Assembly: GCF_001712755.1 (NCBI RefSeq)
Contig: NZ_MDKC01000037.1
Span: 186,001 to 250,000, forward strand
Direction: 5' to 3'
DNA from: Gottfriedia luciferensis
Lineage (GTDB): Bacteria > Bacillota > Bacilli > Bacillales > Bacillaceae_G
Length of the DNA stretch: 64,000 nucleotides
This document shows positions 46,330 through 62,623 of this stretch, piece by piece. The stretch's first letter is position 1. The number at the start of each line of letters is the position of its first letter. Under the pieces are notes generated by a model. It ran no database searches. It saw only the letters and a list, made by a program, of their open reading frames with translations, and was not told where the DNA came from. The position numbers were made by a program, and so were the translations under genes.

Positions 46330-46788
46330 TTGGCATATATTATTGCGGTAATTGTCATTTTAATTGATCAGCTGACAAAACTTGCGGTATTAAAGAAGAT
46401 GTATTTAGGAGAAAATATTGAGATTATTAAAAATATTTTTTACATAACATCACATCGCAATCAAGGGGCGGCTTGGGGAATGCTCCAAGGGAAAATGGGT
46501 TTCTTTTATTTAATTACTTTAGTCTTTGTGGTAGCAGTGATTTACTTTATCCAAAAGCACGCAAAAGGAGATCGATTCCTTGGTCTATCTTTAGGATTAG
46601 TATTAGGTGGTGCGATAGGTAATTTTATTGATCGATTCTTCCGTAAAGAAGTAGTTGATTTTATTCATGTTTATATTTTCAATTATGATTTCCCTGTTTT
46701 TAATATTGCAGATTCTGCACTTTGTGTGGGCGTTATTTTATTATTTATTATTACTTTATTGGAAGATAAAAGAGGAGTTAAGAAATGA
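46330..46788 (+). CDS. lspA: Lipoprotein signal peptidase (signal peptidase II)
   Basis: A 152-residue membrane aspartic protease that cleaves prolipoprotein signal peptides after lipidation. It has four transmembrane segments, the motif HRNQGAAWG near 42-50, and catalytic aspartates D101 (GNFIDR) and D128 (FNIADS). The start codon is TTG at 46330 with a GGTAGGGGA stretch upstream. The stop overlaps the rluD start (ATGA). Confidence 0.95.
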   Translation: MAYIIAVIVILIDQLTKLAVLKKMYLGENIEIIKNIFYITSHRNQGAAWGMLQGKMGFFYLITLVFVVAVIYFIQKHAKGDRFLGLSLGLVLGGAIGNFIDRFFRKEVVDFIHVYIFNYDFPVFNIADSALCVGVILLFIITLLEDKRGVKK

Positions 46789-47693
46789 CAGTTTTTGCTT
46801 TTACAGTTCAAGAGGATCAACATTTAGAAAGAATCGATACGTTTATTGCAACTCAAAATGATGAGTGGTCAAGATCTCAAGTACAAACATGGTTAAAAGA
46901 AGATTTTGTATTAGTGAACGGTGAAAAAATTAAACGTAATTATAAAGTAAAACAGGGCGATGAAATATCAGTTTCAGTACCTGATCCAAAGCCATTAGAA
47001 GTAATAGCTGAGAACATTCCACTGGATGTTTATTATGAGGATGCGGATGTAATTGTTGTAAATAAACCTCGTGGAATGGTAGTTCATCCTGCATTAGGTC
47101 ATGAAACGGGTACTTTAGTGAACGCTTTAATGTATCATTGTAAAGATTTATCTGGCATTAATGGTGTATTAAGACCTGGAATAGTACATCGAATTGATAA
47201 GGATACATCAGGTTTATTAATGGTTGCAAAAAATGATGTAGCTCATGAGAAGCTTGCAGACCAATTACGTCAAAAAACCTCTGTTCGTAAGTATATTGCG
47301 ATTGTACATGGGGTAATTCCGCATGAAGAAGGCACAATCGATGCGCCAATTGGACGAGATAAAAGTGATCGTCAAAGTATGACGGTTACTGAAGATAATA
47401 GTAAAGAAGCTGTGACTCATTTTAGAGTATTAGAGCGATTTGATGAGTTTACTTTAGTTGAATGTCAGCTTGAAACAGGTCGTACACACCAAATTCGTGT
47501 TCATATGAAATACATAGGATATCCGTTAGCTGGTGATCCTAAATATGGACCTCGTAAAACGTTAGATATAGATGGTCAAGCGCTACATGCAGCTGTTTTA
47601 GGTTTTAACCATCCAAGAACAAATGAGTACTTAGAGTTTTCATCACCTATACCAGAAGTACTAGAAAATATTATTGAACAATTATCCAGATAA
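46785..47693 (+). CDS. rluD: RluD-family 23S rRNA pseudouridine synthase (YlyB)
   Basis: A 302-residue protein with an N-terminal S4 RNA-binding domain (about 15-70) and an RluA-type pseudouridine synthase domain with catalytic D138 in [10 protein letters not shown]. The C-terminal [26 protein letters not shown] motif is present. It probably modifies helix 69 of 23S rRNA; the exact site is inferred from the family. It overlaps lspA by four bases. Confidence 0.93.
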   Translation: MTVFAFTVQEDQHLERIDTFIATQNDEWSRSQVQTWLKEDFVLVNGEKIKRNYKVKQGDEISVSVPDPKPLEVIAENIPLDVYYEDADVIVVNKPRGMVVHPALGHETGTLVNALMYHCKDLSGINGVLRPGIVHRIDKDTSGLLMVAKNDVAHEKLADQLRQKTSVRKYIAIVHGVIPHEEGTIDAPIGRDKSDRQSMTVTEDNSKEAVTHFRVLERFDEFTLVECQLETGRTHQIRVHMKYIGYPLAGDPKYGPRKTLDIDGQALHAAVLGFNHPRTNEYLEFSSPIPEVLENIIEQLSR

Positions 47694-47696
47694 CTG

Positions 47697-47725
47697 TTGA
47701 CAATGATTGTAACATAGGTCATAAT
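47697..47725 (+). promoter_or_regulatory. SigA promoter of the pyr operon
   Basis: TTGACA (47697-47702) and CATAAT (47720-47725), 17-base spacing. It begins right after the rluD stop codon. Confidence 0.9.
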
Positions 47726-47731
47726 GAGGAC

Positions 47732-47849
47732 AGTTGAATGAACCTTTAACACAACCCCGTGAGGTTGAGAAGGAAGCGGAAAAATGAAAAGGGATAAATG
47801 TATCCTTTTGCGCTACCCTCTTGTCCATCGGGCAAGAGGGTTTTTTGCT
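47732..47849 (+). promoter_or_regulatory. PyrR-dependent attenuator 1 (pyrR leader)
   Basis: The leader contains a PyrR-binding-like hairpin at 47752-47765 (CAACCCCGTGAGGTTG, with the conserved GAGG-type loop). A second hairpin AAAAGGATA-type (AAAAGGGATA/TATCCTTTT) is at 47787-47809, and the terminator ACCCTCTTG/CAAGAGGGT plus TTTTTT at 47815-47846. With UMP/UTP bound, PyrR holds the anti-antiterminator and favours termination. Confidence 0.85.
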
Positions 47850-47879
47850 TCTACACTATAAAAGTAGGAGGTAAGGTAA

Positions 47880-48422
<543 letters not shown>

Positions 48423-48437
48423 AAGTCCCTTTTAAAT

Positions 48438-48535
48438 TTGGTCCAGAGAGGCTAACAAAGGGTCTAGTTAGTTGCTGCCTTATTTGAAGCAACGCACTTG
48501 GACTCTTTGTGTACAACCACAAAGAGTTTTTTTAT
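48438..48535 (+). promoter_or_regulatory. PyrR-dependent attenuator 2 (between pyrR and pyrP)
   Basis: The canonical PyrR-binding sequence GTCCAGAGAGGCT is at 48441-48453. Antiterminator sequences follow, then the terminator ACTCTTTGTG/CACAAAGAGT with seven T (48502-48533). Confidence 0.93.
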
Positions 48536-48557
48536 TGGGAAAATTGGAGGAAACAAC

Positions 48558-49862
48558 ATGATAAAACAAAAACCTGTCCTAGAGATAAATGAAAAACCGA
48601 ATATAGGTCAATGGATTTTCCTAAGTTTACAACACTTATTCGCAATGTTTGGATCGACGGTATTAGCTCCAATCTTAATCGGAATAAATCCTTCAATCGC
48701 ACTAATATCCAGTGGGATTGGAACAATCGTGTTCGTACTAATTACAAGAGGTAAAGTACCATCTTACCTTGGATCATCATTCGCCTTCATCGCTCCGATG
48801 ATCTACGCGAAAACAAATTTAGAACCTGGTGCAGCGTTCGTAGGAGTTTTCATCACAGGGATCATCTATGCAGTAATCGCACTAATCATTAACAAAGTAG
48901 GCGTGAAATGGTTATTCAGAGTATTACCGCCAATCGTAGTTGGGCCGGTAATTATCGTAATCGGATTAAGCTTATCAACAGTAGCGGTTGGAATGGCAAT
49001 GAATGGAGCAGACGGCAAATACAGTTCAACATCAATCGCAATCGCATTAATAACACTAGCTATCACAATCATAACAGCATTATTCACAAGAGGTTTCTTA
49101 TCAGTTATACCAATCCTAGTAGGAATTATCGGTGGATACATTACTTCAATCTTCTTTGGGGTTGTAGACTTCACAAAAATAGAAGAAGCAAAATTGATTG
49201 CAGTACCTGATTTCTCAGTACCATTTGTTAACTACACACCACATGTCACTTTCCAGCTACTAATCATCTTTGTACCAGTAGCAATCGTGACAATCTCAGA
49301 ACATATAGGACACCAAGTAGTACTAGGAAGTGTCGTAAATAAAGATTTAATTAAAGATCCTGGATTGGATAAGTCATTATTCGGAGATGCAGTTTCAACA
49401 ATGATCGCAGGCTTAATAGGTGGTCCTACAACAACGACATACGGTGAAAACATTGGAGTTCTAGCAATCACACGAGCATACAGCGTATACGTATTCATAG
49501 GTGCTGCAGTGTTGGCCATAACATTTGGATTCGTCGGAAAAATCTCAGCGATCATCAGCTCAATCCCGACACCTGTAATGGGTGGTATCTCAATCCTACT
49601 ATTCGGAATCATCGCATCAAGCGGATTACGAGTACTAGTAGAAAACAAGATTGATTTTGCTAAACAACGTAACTTAGTTATCGCTTCAGTCATCCTAGTA
49701 CTAGGAATTGGTGGAGCAGCAATACACATTGGTAATCAATTCGCATTAGAAGGAATGGCTTTATCAGCTTTAATCGGAGTTGTGCTAAATTTAGTCCTTC
49801 CAGAACAAATTGGTGGCGACGATCGCAATATCGAAAAAAAGGATGAGAGCCTCGCTTCATAA
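48558..49862 (+). CDS. pyrP: Uracil permease PyrP
   Basis: A 434-residue nucleobase:cation symporter-2 (UraA-like) with about 14 transmembrane segments. Family motifs include QHLFAMFGSTVLAPIL near 22-37, GSSFAFIAPM near 74, and the ISEHIGHQ segment near 251-258 with the substrate-binding glutamate. The ATG at 48558 follows GGAGG at seven bases. Codon choice shifts here toward ATC for isoleucine, unlike most of the window. Confidence 0.95.
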   Translation: MIKQKPVLEINEKPNIGQWIFLSLQHLFAMFGSTVLAPILIGINPSIALISSGIGTIVFVLITRGKVPSYLGSSFAFIAPMIYAKTNLEPGAAFVGVFITGIIYAVIALIINKVGVKWLFRVLPPIVVGPVIIVIGLSLSTVAVGMAMNGADGKYSSTSIAIALITLAITIITALFTRGFLSVIPILVGIIGGYITSIFFGVVDFTKIEEAKLIAVPDFSVPFVNYTPHVTFQLLIIFVPVAIVTISEHIGHQVVLGSVVNKDLIKDPGLDKSLFGDAVSTMIAGLIGGPTTTTYGENIGVLAITRAYSVYVFIGAAVLAITFGFVGKISAIISSIPTPVMGGISILLFGIIASSGLRVLVENKIDFAKQRNLVIASVILVLGIGGAAIHIGNQFALEGMALSALIGVVLNLVLPEQIGGDDRNIEKKDESLAS

Positions 49863-49938
49863 TTAATAAATGAATAGGGAATTCTTACAGTGATAAGACT
49901 TCAAAAATAAAAGAGATGAAATTCATTTAGGGGGATGA

Positions 49939-52119
<2,181 letters not shown>

Positions 52120-52123
<4 letters not shown>

Positions 52124-53220
52124 TGCGTCAATTAATATTAGAAGACGGAACAGTTTTTGTAGGAGAAGGATTTGGAAGCGAAGTTGAAACAACAGGAGAA
52201 ATCGTATTTACAACAGGTATGACAGGATATCAAGAGGTATTAACTGACCCATCTTACTGTGGACAAATCGTAACATTCACATTCCCTTTAGTAGGGAACT
52301 ACGGTATCAACTTAGAGGATTTTGAAAGTATCGTACCAGCAGTACATGGCTTAATTGTAAAAGAATATGCTGAGCATCCATCAAATTTCCGAAACAAAAT
52401 GAGCTTGGATCAATATTGCAAAGATAAAGGAATTCCAGGTTTAGCAGGAATCGATACACGTATGTTAACGAAAAAACTTCGTGAAGTTGGAACGATGAAA
52501 GGTAAATTCTGCAGCATGGAAGCAAATGTTGATGATGTAGTTGCAGAACTAACAAATACACCACTATTCACAAACCATGTTGAACGAGTTTCAACACAAA
52601 AACCTTATAGAAGTCCAGGTAGAGGACACCGAGTAGTATTAGTAGATTTCGGTATGAAGCACGGTATTTTAAGAGAATTAACAAACCGTAAATGTGACGT
52701 TACAGTTGTGCCTTATAACGTCTCAGCAAAAGAAATATTCTTACTAGCTCCAGATGGAATTATGTTAAGTAATGGACCTGGAGATCCAAAAGATGTTCAA
52801 GTAGCAATCGAAATGATTAAAGAAGTAGTAGGTAAAGTACCATTATTCGGAATTTGCTTAGGTCACCAATTATTTGCTCTAGCAAATGGAGGAAATACTT
52901 CAAAGCTTAAATTCGGTCACCGTGGTGCGAACCATCCGGTTAAGCATTTAGAAACAGGAAAAGTAGCAATCACTTCACAAAACCATGGTTATGCTGTAGA
53001 AACAGAATCAATTGAAGGAACTGACTTAGAAGTAACACATGTTGCACTAAATGATGGAACTGTAGAAGGACTTAAACATAAAACATACCCAGCATTCACA
53101 GTACAATACCACCCAGAGGCTTCACCTGGACCAGAAGATGCAAACTACTTATTTGACGAATTTATTAGCATGATGGAAGCACAGAAACGAGAGGGGAACT
53201 TACAATGCCAAAACGCGTAG
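52120..53220 (+). CDS. carA: Carbamoyl-phosphate synthase small chain (pyrimidine-specific)
   Basis: A 366-residue glutamine amidotransferase subunit (PyrAA). The N-terminal CarA domain carries VGEGFGSE and [17 protein letters not shown]. The class I amidotransferase domain has the nucleophile C246 (GICLGHQ) and the C-terminal [11 protein letters not shown] with the catalytic His-Glu. The ATG at 52120 overlaps the pyrC stop and follows GAGAGGA at nine bases; the next codon is also ATG. carB starts 16 bases before its end. Confidence 0.95.
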
Positions 53221-56200
53221 ACATAAAAACAATCTTAGTAATCGGATCAGGACCAATCGTAATCGGTCAAGCAGCAGAATTTGACTATGCTGGAACACAG
53301 GCTTGTCAGGCATTGAAAGAAGAAGGATACAAAGTAATTCTTGTAAACTCAAACCCTGCAACAATTATGACAGATGTACAAACAGCAGATAAAGTATACA
53401 TCGAACCACTAACAGTAGATTTCGTTAGTCGAATCATTCGTAAAGAACGCCCAGATGCACTTCTACCAACATTAGGAGGTCAAACAGGACTTAACTTAGC
53501 GGTAGAATTAGATAAATCTGGCGTATTAAAAGAGTGTGGAGTAAAAATTTTAGGAACAACTCTAGAAGCGATTAACCGCGCAGAAGATCGCGACCTATTC
53601 AGAACATTAATGAACGACTTAAGCGAGCCAGTACCAGAAAGTACAATCATTCATACTTTAGAAGAAGCTTACGACTTCGTAGAAGAAATTGGCTACCCAG
53701 TTATCGTAAGACCTGCATTCACTCTTGGAGGAACAGGCGGAGGAATTTGTAATGATGAAGAAGAATTAAAAGAAATCGTAGCAAGCGGATTAAAAAATAG
53801 CCCAGTAACACAATGTCTATTAGAGAAAAGTATTGCTGGTTTTAAAGAAATCGAGTATGAAGTAATGCGTGATGCAAATGACCATGCGATTGTAGTTTGT
53901 AACATGGAAAACATCGACCCAGTTGGTGTTCACACAGGAGATTCAATCGTTATCGCTCCTTCTCAAACATTAAGTGACCGCGAATACCAAATGTTACGAA
54001 ATGTATCATTAAAAATCATTCGTGCTTTAGGAATTGAAGGTGGATGTAACGTACAGCTTGCACTAGATCCAGATAGCTTCCAATACTATGTAATCGAAGT
54101 AAATCCACGTGTATCACGTTCAAGTGCGCTTGCTTCAAAAGCAACAGGTTATCCGATTGCAAAATTAGCAGCAAAAATCGCAGTAGGCTTAACATTAGAT
54201 GAAATGATTAACCCAGTTACAAAGAAAACATATGCTTGCTTCGAGCCAGCATTAGACTATATCGTATCAAAAATTCCACGCTGGCCATTTGATAAGTTTG
54301 AAACAGCAAACCGTCAGTTAGGAACTCAAATGAAAGCAACTGGAGAAGTAATGGCAATCGGTAGAACTCTTGAAGAGTCACTATTAAAAGCAGTACGCTC
54401 TCTAGAATTAGGAATAAATCACATCGAGCTTAATGCAGTAAAAGAACTGACTAAAGACGAAATGATTACTCGCATGGCAAAAGCTGACGATGAAAGACTT
54501 TACATTGTTGCTGAAGCAATGAGAACAGGTATGACGTTAGAAGAAATTCACAACATTACAAAAATTGATTTCTTCTTCCTACACAAAATTGAAAACATCA
54601 TAAAAATGGAAAAACAAATTAAAGATAACCATTTTGAACTAGATGTACTTTTAAAAGCTAAGAAAATGGGCTTCAGTGATGATTACATCGCATCACAATG
54701 GAATGCTACAAATAAAGAAATATACGAATTTAGAAAACAAAACCAAATCATTCCAGTATATAAAATGGTTGATACATGTTCGGCTGAGTTTGAATCTACA
54801 ACACCATACTTCTACGGAACATACGAAATCGAAAATGAATCAATTGTAACGGATAAGAAGAGTGTAGTAGTTCTTGGCTCTGGTCCAATACGAATCGGTC
54901 AAGGGATTGAGTTTGACTATGCAACAGTACACTGTGTAAGAGCGATTAAAGAGGCTGGATACGAAGCAATCATTATAAACAACAACCCAGAAACAGTTTC
55001 AACTGATTTCAGTATCTCAGACAAACTATATTTTGAACCATTAACAATTGAAGACGTAATGCACATTATCGATTTAGAAAAACCGATGGGAGTAGTTGTT
55101 CAATTCGGTGGTCAAACAGCAATTAACCTAGCAGGTAAATTAGTAGAACGTGGTGTAAAAATCCTAGGAACTTCACTTGAGGATTTAGATCGTGCGGAAG
55201 ACAGAGATAAGTTTGAAGAAGCACTTCAACAATTAGGAGTACCACAACCTTTAGGAAAAACAGCAATGACACCTGAAGAAGCAGCAGATATCGCTGATGA
55301 AATTGGTTATCCAGTATTAGTAAGACCATCATATGTACTAGGTGGACGCGCGATGGAGATTGTCTACCACCGTGAAGAAATTCTTCACTACATGCAAAAT
55401 GCAGTTAAAATCAATCCAGAACATCCAGTATTAGTAGACCGTTACTTAACTGGTAAAGAAATTGAAGTAGATGCAATCTCTGACGGAATCGATGTATACA
55501 TTCCAGGTATTATGGAGCATATCGAACGAGCTGGAGTTCACTCAGGAGATTCAATCGCAGTATACCCTACACAAAATGTATCAGAAGCTGCGAAGGAAAA
55601 ATTAATCGACTATACAATTAAACTTGCAAAAGGCTTAAATATCAAAGGATTACTTAACATCCAGTTTGTTGTAACAGATAAAGATGAAGTATTCGTACTA
55701 GAAGTAAACCCAAGATCAAGCCGTACAGTACCATTCTTAAGTAAAATTACAAATGTACCAATGGCGAATATCGCAACAAAAGTTATCTTAGGTCAAACAT
55801 TAGCTTCATTCGGATATGCAACAGGCTACCACCCAGAAGGAAATGAAGTATATGTAAAAGCACCAGTGTTCTCATTCGCTAAGCTACGCTCAGTAGATAT
55901 AACATTAGGCCCTGAAATGAAATCAACTGGAGAAGTAATGGGTAAAGATGTAAGTCTTCAAAAAGCATTATACAAAGCACTAATCGCAGCTGGAATGCAA
56001 ATCCCAACTCACGGTTCAGTGATCATTACAGTAGCTGATAAAGATAAAGAAGAAGTAGTAAATATCGCAAAACGCTTCCATGAAATTGGATTTACAGTAT
56101 TCGGTACAGAAGGAACTAAAAATCATTTAGAAAACCACGGTGTACCAGTAAAAGCGGTAAACAAAATTAACGAGCATGAAGATAATATGCTAGATATGAT

Positions 56201-56413
56201 CAAGCGTGGGGATGCACAGTTTGTTATCAATACGTTAACAAAAGGTAAAAAACCAGCTCGTGATGGATTCAGAATTCGTCGTGAATCAGTTGAAAACGGA
56301 GTAGTTTGCTTAACTTCACTAGATACAGCAACTGCAATATTATCAGTAATTGAAAGCTTAACATTCTCAACTTCTGCACTACCAAACAAAGAAATGAAGG
56401 CTGGCGTATTAGT

Positions 56414-56417
<4 letters not shown>
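53205..56417 (+). CDS. carB: Carbamoyl-phosphate synthase large chain (pyrimidine-specific)
   Basis: A 1070-residue PyrAB, full length for the family. It has two homologous ATP-grasp halves (the first begins [24 protein letters not shown], the second [22 protein letters not shown] near 550), a linking oligomerisation domain (about 400-545), and a C-terminal MGS-like regulatory domain (about 935-1070) for allosteric control. It makes carbamoyl phosphate from bicarbonate, ammonia and two ATP. AGAGGGGAA precedes the ATG; it overlaps carA and pyrK. Confidence 0.97.
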
Positions 56418-58803
<2,386 letters not shown>

Positions 58804-58807
<4 letters not shown>

Positions 58808-59442
58808 AAAAGAATATCGCAGCAAACTTATTAAGCATTGGGGCTGTAAGCCTTCAACCTGAAACTCCATTTACTTGGGCATCAGGAATCAAATCTCCAA
58901 TCTATTGTGATAATCGCCTAACTCTTGGCTATTCTGAAATTCGTAAAAACATTGCAAAAGGCTTAGTCGAACTAATCCAAACTAAATTTGGTAACGTAGA
59001 TGTAATCGCTGGAACTGCAACTGCTGGAATTCCACACGCAGCATGGACAAGTGATTTAATGGAATTACCAATGGTTTATGTACGTAGCTCTGCAAAAGGC
59101 CACGGCAAAGGAAACCAAATCGAAGGCCCAATTAAAACTGGACAAAAAGTAGTAGTAGTAGAAGATTTAATCTCAACTGGTGGCAGCGTAATTACATGCG
59201 TTGAAGCTTTACGCGAAGCAGGCTGCGAAGTACTAGGAGTAGTCTCAATCTTCACATACAATCTTCCAGCAGCAGTAGAAAAATTTGATGCAAACGACGT
59301 AACATACTATTCTCTAACTGACTATGACACACTAGTTGAAGTAGCAAAAGAACAAGGTTCAATCGAAGCAGAACATGTAGCAAAGCTAACTGCATGGAGA
59401 AAAAATCCACAAGATGCTAGTTGGATGACTGTTGAAGTTTAA
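58804..59442 (+). CDS. pyrE: Orotate phosphoribosyltransferase
   Basis: A 212-residue enzyme converting orotate and PRPP to OMP. The PRPP-binding motif [15 protein letters not shown] is near 116-130, and an N-terminal [16 protein letters not shown] orotate-binding segment is present. The ATG at 58804 follows GGGAGGG. Last gene of the pyr operon, closed by a strong terminator. Confidence 0.97.
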
Positions 59443-59455
59443 TACTTAGAATAGG

Positions 59456-59488
59456 AAAGATGACTTTTTGGAGTCATCTTTTTTTTTG
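59456..59488 (+). terminator. Terminator of the pyr operon
   Basis: AAAGATGACT-TTTTGG-AGTCATCTTT, a ten-pair stem continued into a run of nine T. Confidence 0.95.
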
Positions 59489-59547
59489 GGTGAAGATGAA
59501 TCTTGTGCTGCGGAAAACGTGGACCTGTAAAAAAATCAACCGAAAGT

Positions 59548-59860
59548 GCAAATAAAAAAGAGCCATCGCAAATAAAAACTGGGAATAGCAAATAAAGAAG
59601 AGTCATCGCAAATAAAAACTGGGAATAGCAAATAAAGAAGGGCCATCGCAAATAAAAACTGGAAATAGCAAATAAAGAAGAGCATCGCAAATAAAAACTG
59701 GGAATAGCAAATAAAGAAGAGCCATCGCAAATAAAAACTGGGAATAGCAAATAAAAAAGAGCCATCGCAATTAAAAATAGAGAACAGCAATTAAAAAACG
59801 AAAATGGCAATTAAAAATAAGTAATCACAATTAAAAATAGTAAAATCGCAAATAAACCAT
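59548..59860 (+). repeat. Tandem array: 16 GCAAATAAA-type units at 20-bp period
   Basis: GCAA(A/T)TAAA begins at 59548, 59568, 59588, 59608, 59628, 59648, 59668, 59687, 59707, 59727, 59747, 59767, 59787, 59807, 59827 (as ACAA) and 59848. In the first 200 bases, units alternate between spacers ACTGGGAATA and GAAGAGCCATC-like, making a 40-base higher-order repeat in five copies. The last five units use GCAATTAAA and diverge. Long open frames on the minus strand across it are repeat artefacts (periodic FYLLFPVFI/FAIPSFYLR). The rest of the gap, 59861-60114, is AT-rich with nothing recognisable. Confidence 0.93.
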
Positions 59861-60114
59861 AAAAGTCACACTCAACCTGACTACTCCACAATAAAAAATT
59901 CATATAAAACAATCATCCAAACGTAAAATCACCTAAAATGATTAGGATTCACATGGAAAATCATACAAAATGAAAAACTTTCACTCAATAATCTAACTAA
60001 AATAGTCTACTTTCACAACATAGTCCCTAAACAAATTATTTGATAAATAATTAATAAGTTTTTAAACTATTCATACAATTGATTGAAAGAATCTTTAAAA
60101 TTGGAGGGTCAAGT

Positions 60115-60657
60115 ATGTCAATCGCAAAACAATTTCTATCGAATTGTTTAAAGGAATTCAAAGGGATAAAAAAGCTAGGTGATCGTTCGATGGATCAGCT
60201 AAATTATAAGGAGTTACACTTCCAACCATCTAGTGAATCAAATAGTATTTCCATCATTGTAAAGCATTTAAGTGGTAATATGATTTCTAGATGGACAGAT
60301 TTTCTCACGACAGATGGTGAAAAACCATGGCGAGATCGTGACGTTGAATTTGAGGGGATTTACCAATCAAAAGATGAGTTATTAGCTGATTGGAATAAAG
60401 GATGGAATGTTGTTTTTAACACGCTTGAGAGTTTACATGAAGAAGATGTGTTAAAAACGATTAAAATTCGTGGTGAAGATCATACTGTTTTACAAGCAAT
60501 ACATAGACAAATTAGTCATTACGGAAATCATATTGGTCAAATTGTTTATATAGCTAAATTAATAAAAAATGATGAATTTAAGAGTTTGAGTATTCCTAAA
60601 GGAAAATCTCAAGAATTCTTAGAGTACAAATTAAATGAAACAAATAAAAAATCTTAA
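60115..60657 (+). CDS. DUF1572 family protein (DinB/YfiT-like four-helix bundle)
   Basis: A 180-residue protein of the DUF1572 branch of the DinB-like superfamily. A conserved histidine in IIVKHLSGNMISRWTDFLTTDGEKPWRDRD near 45-72 and the pair in HRQISHYGNHIGQIVYIAK near 140-158 form the usual metal-binding triad. Some relatives are thiol-dependent transferases; the substrate here is unknown. The ATG at 60115 follows GGAGGG; an in-frame upstream start lacks a ribosome-binding site. Single-gene unit with its own terminator. Confidence 0.85.
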   Translation: MSIAKQFLSNCLKEFKGIKKLGDRSMDQLNYKELHFQPSSESNSISIIVKHLSGNMISRWTDFLTTDGEKPWRDRDVEFEGIYQSKDELLADWNKGWNVVFNTLESLHEEDVLKTIKIRGEDHTVLQAIHRQISHYGNHIGQIVYIAKLIKNDEFKSLSIPKGKSQEFLEYKLNETNKKS

Positions 60658-60690
60658 AATCTACGACTTAGGTTGTAGATTTTTTTTTAT
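60656..60690 (+). terminator. Terminator after the DUF1572 gene
   Basis: AAAATCTACGAC-TTAG-GTTGTAGATTTTTTTTT; it overlaps the stop codon. Confidence 0.92.
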
Positions 60691-60883
60691 CCCTAAAGAC
60701 TAATAGTGTACAAATGTTCAATCAATTTAATGAAGTAATAGATTAATTGAAAGATTAAAATGTATTTGAGGCCAGATAAAAGGAATAACGAAGAACGTAT
60801 TACTTTAATCCTGATAAAAATTTTAATAGTGAAAATAGTTCGAAAATATTGTAAAATGTTACAGGTTAGGGGGATGGCAATAG

Positions 60884-62623
60884 ATGAAAATTTTAATCGA
60901 AACAGTTAATCATTTTAAACCGTATTGGAAAGTATTTCTAATTGCTTTTGCATGTTCATTAATTGCTGGCGCATTTGCGATTATTCCACCGATTTTGACT
61001 GGTAAATTGGTCGATGAGATTGTTGGTGGTCCTGATTCAAAAATTATCTTTTATTTAATTTTAGGGATTATGCTTTCATTCTTATTTAAAGTCGGTTTTG
61101 AATCATTACAAGAATTTATTCAAGTAAAAATTGGTCTAGATGTGATTACAGATATGCAATTACGTGCATTTACAAAGCTTCAAAAAGCACCGATGACGTT
61201 TTTTTCGACAACACCTCGGGGGGATATGTTATATCGGTTAACGCATGATGTAGAATCTGTTCAAAACTTGAATAATACAGTTGTACCACGTTTTATTCAA
61301 CAAGTTATTGCAGCTATTGCAGCATTTATAGCGGTGTTTCCGTTGTATTGGCCTGCTGCAGTCGTCATGCTAGTTGTATTTGCAATTTATTTAGTTCCTT
61401 CTTATATGATTGGTAAAAAAGTAAGAAAAATGGGAGCTATAGCTCGTGATATGAGTGCTGATTTGTATAATCATACTCAAGAAAGTATTGAGTCAGTTCG
61501 ATTAGTGCGAACTTTTCAAACGCAGGATATAGAAAATAAAAAATTAGAAGATAAATTGTCTGTTTGGAAAAGATTTGCTATTCGCTTGGCTTTAATTGGG
61601 AAGGTTAATTGGCGTTTAGGAAATGTGATTAATAATGGTGCGCCAGGGGTCATTATGTTGATTGGTGGATATGCGATTTGGCAGCATGAAATTACAATTG
61701 GTACATTAATCGCCGTTTTAGGCTTTATCCCAACAATGTTTATGCCAGTCCGCTCTTTAGCTGAAAATGCGTTAACAATTCAACAAGCAATTCCAGCCCT
61801 TCAAAGAATATATGAGTACTTTGACTTGCCTTCAGAACAACCTGATGATTTACCGAAATTTGGAGAAGTGAAAGGTGATATAGAAGTTAAAAATATTCGA
61901 TTTACTTATCCAAATTCAACTGAAGAAGTCCTAAAAGATGTTTCATTCTCAATTAGTGCAGGTCAACATATTGGGATTGTTGGTTCAAGCGGTGGAGGAA
62001 AAAGTACTTTAATTCAGTTATTACTCGGATTATACGAGCCTTCTTCAGGATCGATTTCAGTTGATCGTAAAGATTTATCCTCACATGATTATCAATCATT
62101 ACGCCAAAATATTGGAGTCGTTTCTCAGGAGACTTTCCTTTTAAATAGTACTTTAAAGCAAAATTTACTTTATGCCAAACCGAATGCAACTGATGAAGAA
62201 CTTAAACTTGCTGTTGAAGCAGCGGACTTATCTGATTTAGTTGGGTCACTACAAGAGGGCTTTGAAACGATTGTTGGTGAAAGAGGACTAAAATTATCTG
62301 GTGGTCAAAGGCAACGAGTAGCTCTTGCAAGAGCAATTTTACGTCATCCTCCAGTGTTAATTTTCGATGAGGCTACATCATCATTAGATGGAGAAACAGA
62401 GGAAAAGGTACAATCATCGCTTGAAAAGTTAATTCCAGGTCGTACAACAATTACAATCGCACATCGACTTGTAACAGTAAAGGATGCTGATTGTATTTTA
62501 TTATTAGATAAAGGACGTATTGCTGAACAAGGAACACATGAAGAATTATTATCATTAAAAGGTCAGTACTATCAATTATATATGGCACAATACAGTGAAC
62601 TAGAAAAGGAGAGTGCTGTATGA
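60884..62623 (+). CDS. ABC exporter, membrane + ATPase half-transporter (first of a pair)
   Basis: A 579-residue half-transporter. It has six transmembrane segments (about 1-310) with the exporter coupling region, and a nucleotide-binding domain with Walker A GSSGGGKST near 367, Q-loop VVSQETF, signature LSGGQRQR near 475, Walker B VLIFDEATSSLD near 495 and H-loop IAHRL. All catalytic residues are canonical. AGGGGGATGG precedes the ATG. Its stop overlaps the next half-transporter by four bases, so the two probably form a heterodimer exporting drugs, lipids or peptides; the substrate is not known. Confidence 0.93.
   Translation: MKILIETVNHFKPYWKVFLIAFACSLIAGAFAIIPPILTGKLVDEIVGGPDSKIIFYLILGIMLSFLFKVGFESLQEFIQVKIGLDVITDMQLRAFTKLQKAPMTFFSTTPRGDMLYRLTHDVESVQNLNNTVVPRFIQQVIAAIAAFIAVFPLYWPAAVVMLVVFAIYLVPSYMIGKKVRKMGAIARDMSADLYNHTQESIESVRLVRTFQTQDIENKKLEDKLSVWKRFAIRLALIGKVNWRLGNVINNGAPGVIMLIGGYAIWQHEITIGTLIAVLGFIPTMFMPVRSLAENALTIQQAIPALQRIYEYFDLPSEQPDDLPKFGEVKGDIEVKNIRFTYPNSTEEVLKDVSFSISAGQHIGIVGSSGGGKSTLIQLLLGLYEPSSGSISVDRKDLSSHDYQSLRQNIGVVSQETFLLNSTLKQNLLYAKPNATDEELKLAVEAADLSDLVGSLQEGFETIVGERGLKLSGGQRQRVALARAILRHPPVLIFDEATSSLDGETEEKVQSSLEKLIPGRTTITIAHRLVTVKDADCILLLDKGRIAEQGTHEELLSLKGQYYQLYMAQYSELEKESAV

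Noticed and set aside
59439-59810. Long open frames on the minus strand with repeated FYLLFPVFICDG-like segments
   Set aside because: They follow the 20/40-bp array exactly, have no ribosome-binding site, and the protein periodicity is a translation of the DNA repeat.
59548-59860. Possible CRISPR array
   Set aside because: The unit is only about 9 conserved bases with about 11-base spacers that are themselves repeated; no cas genes in the window.
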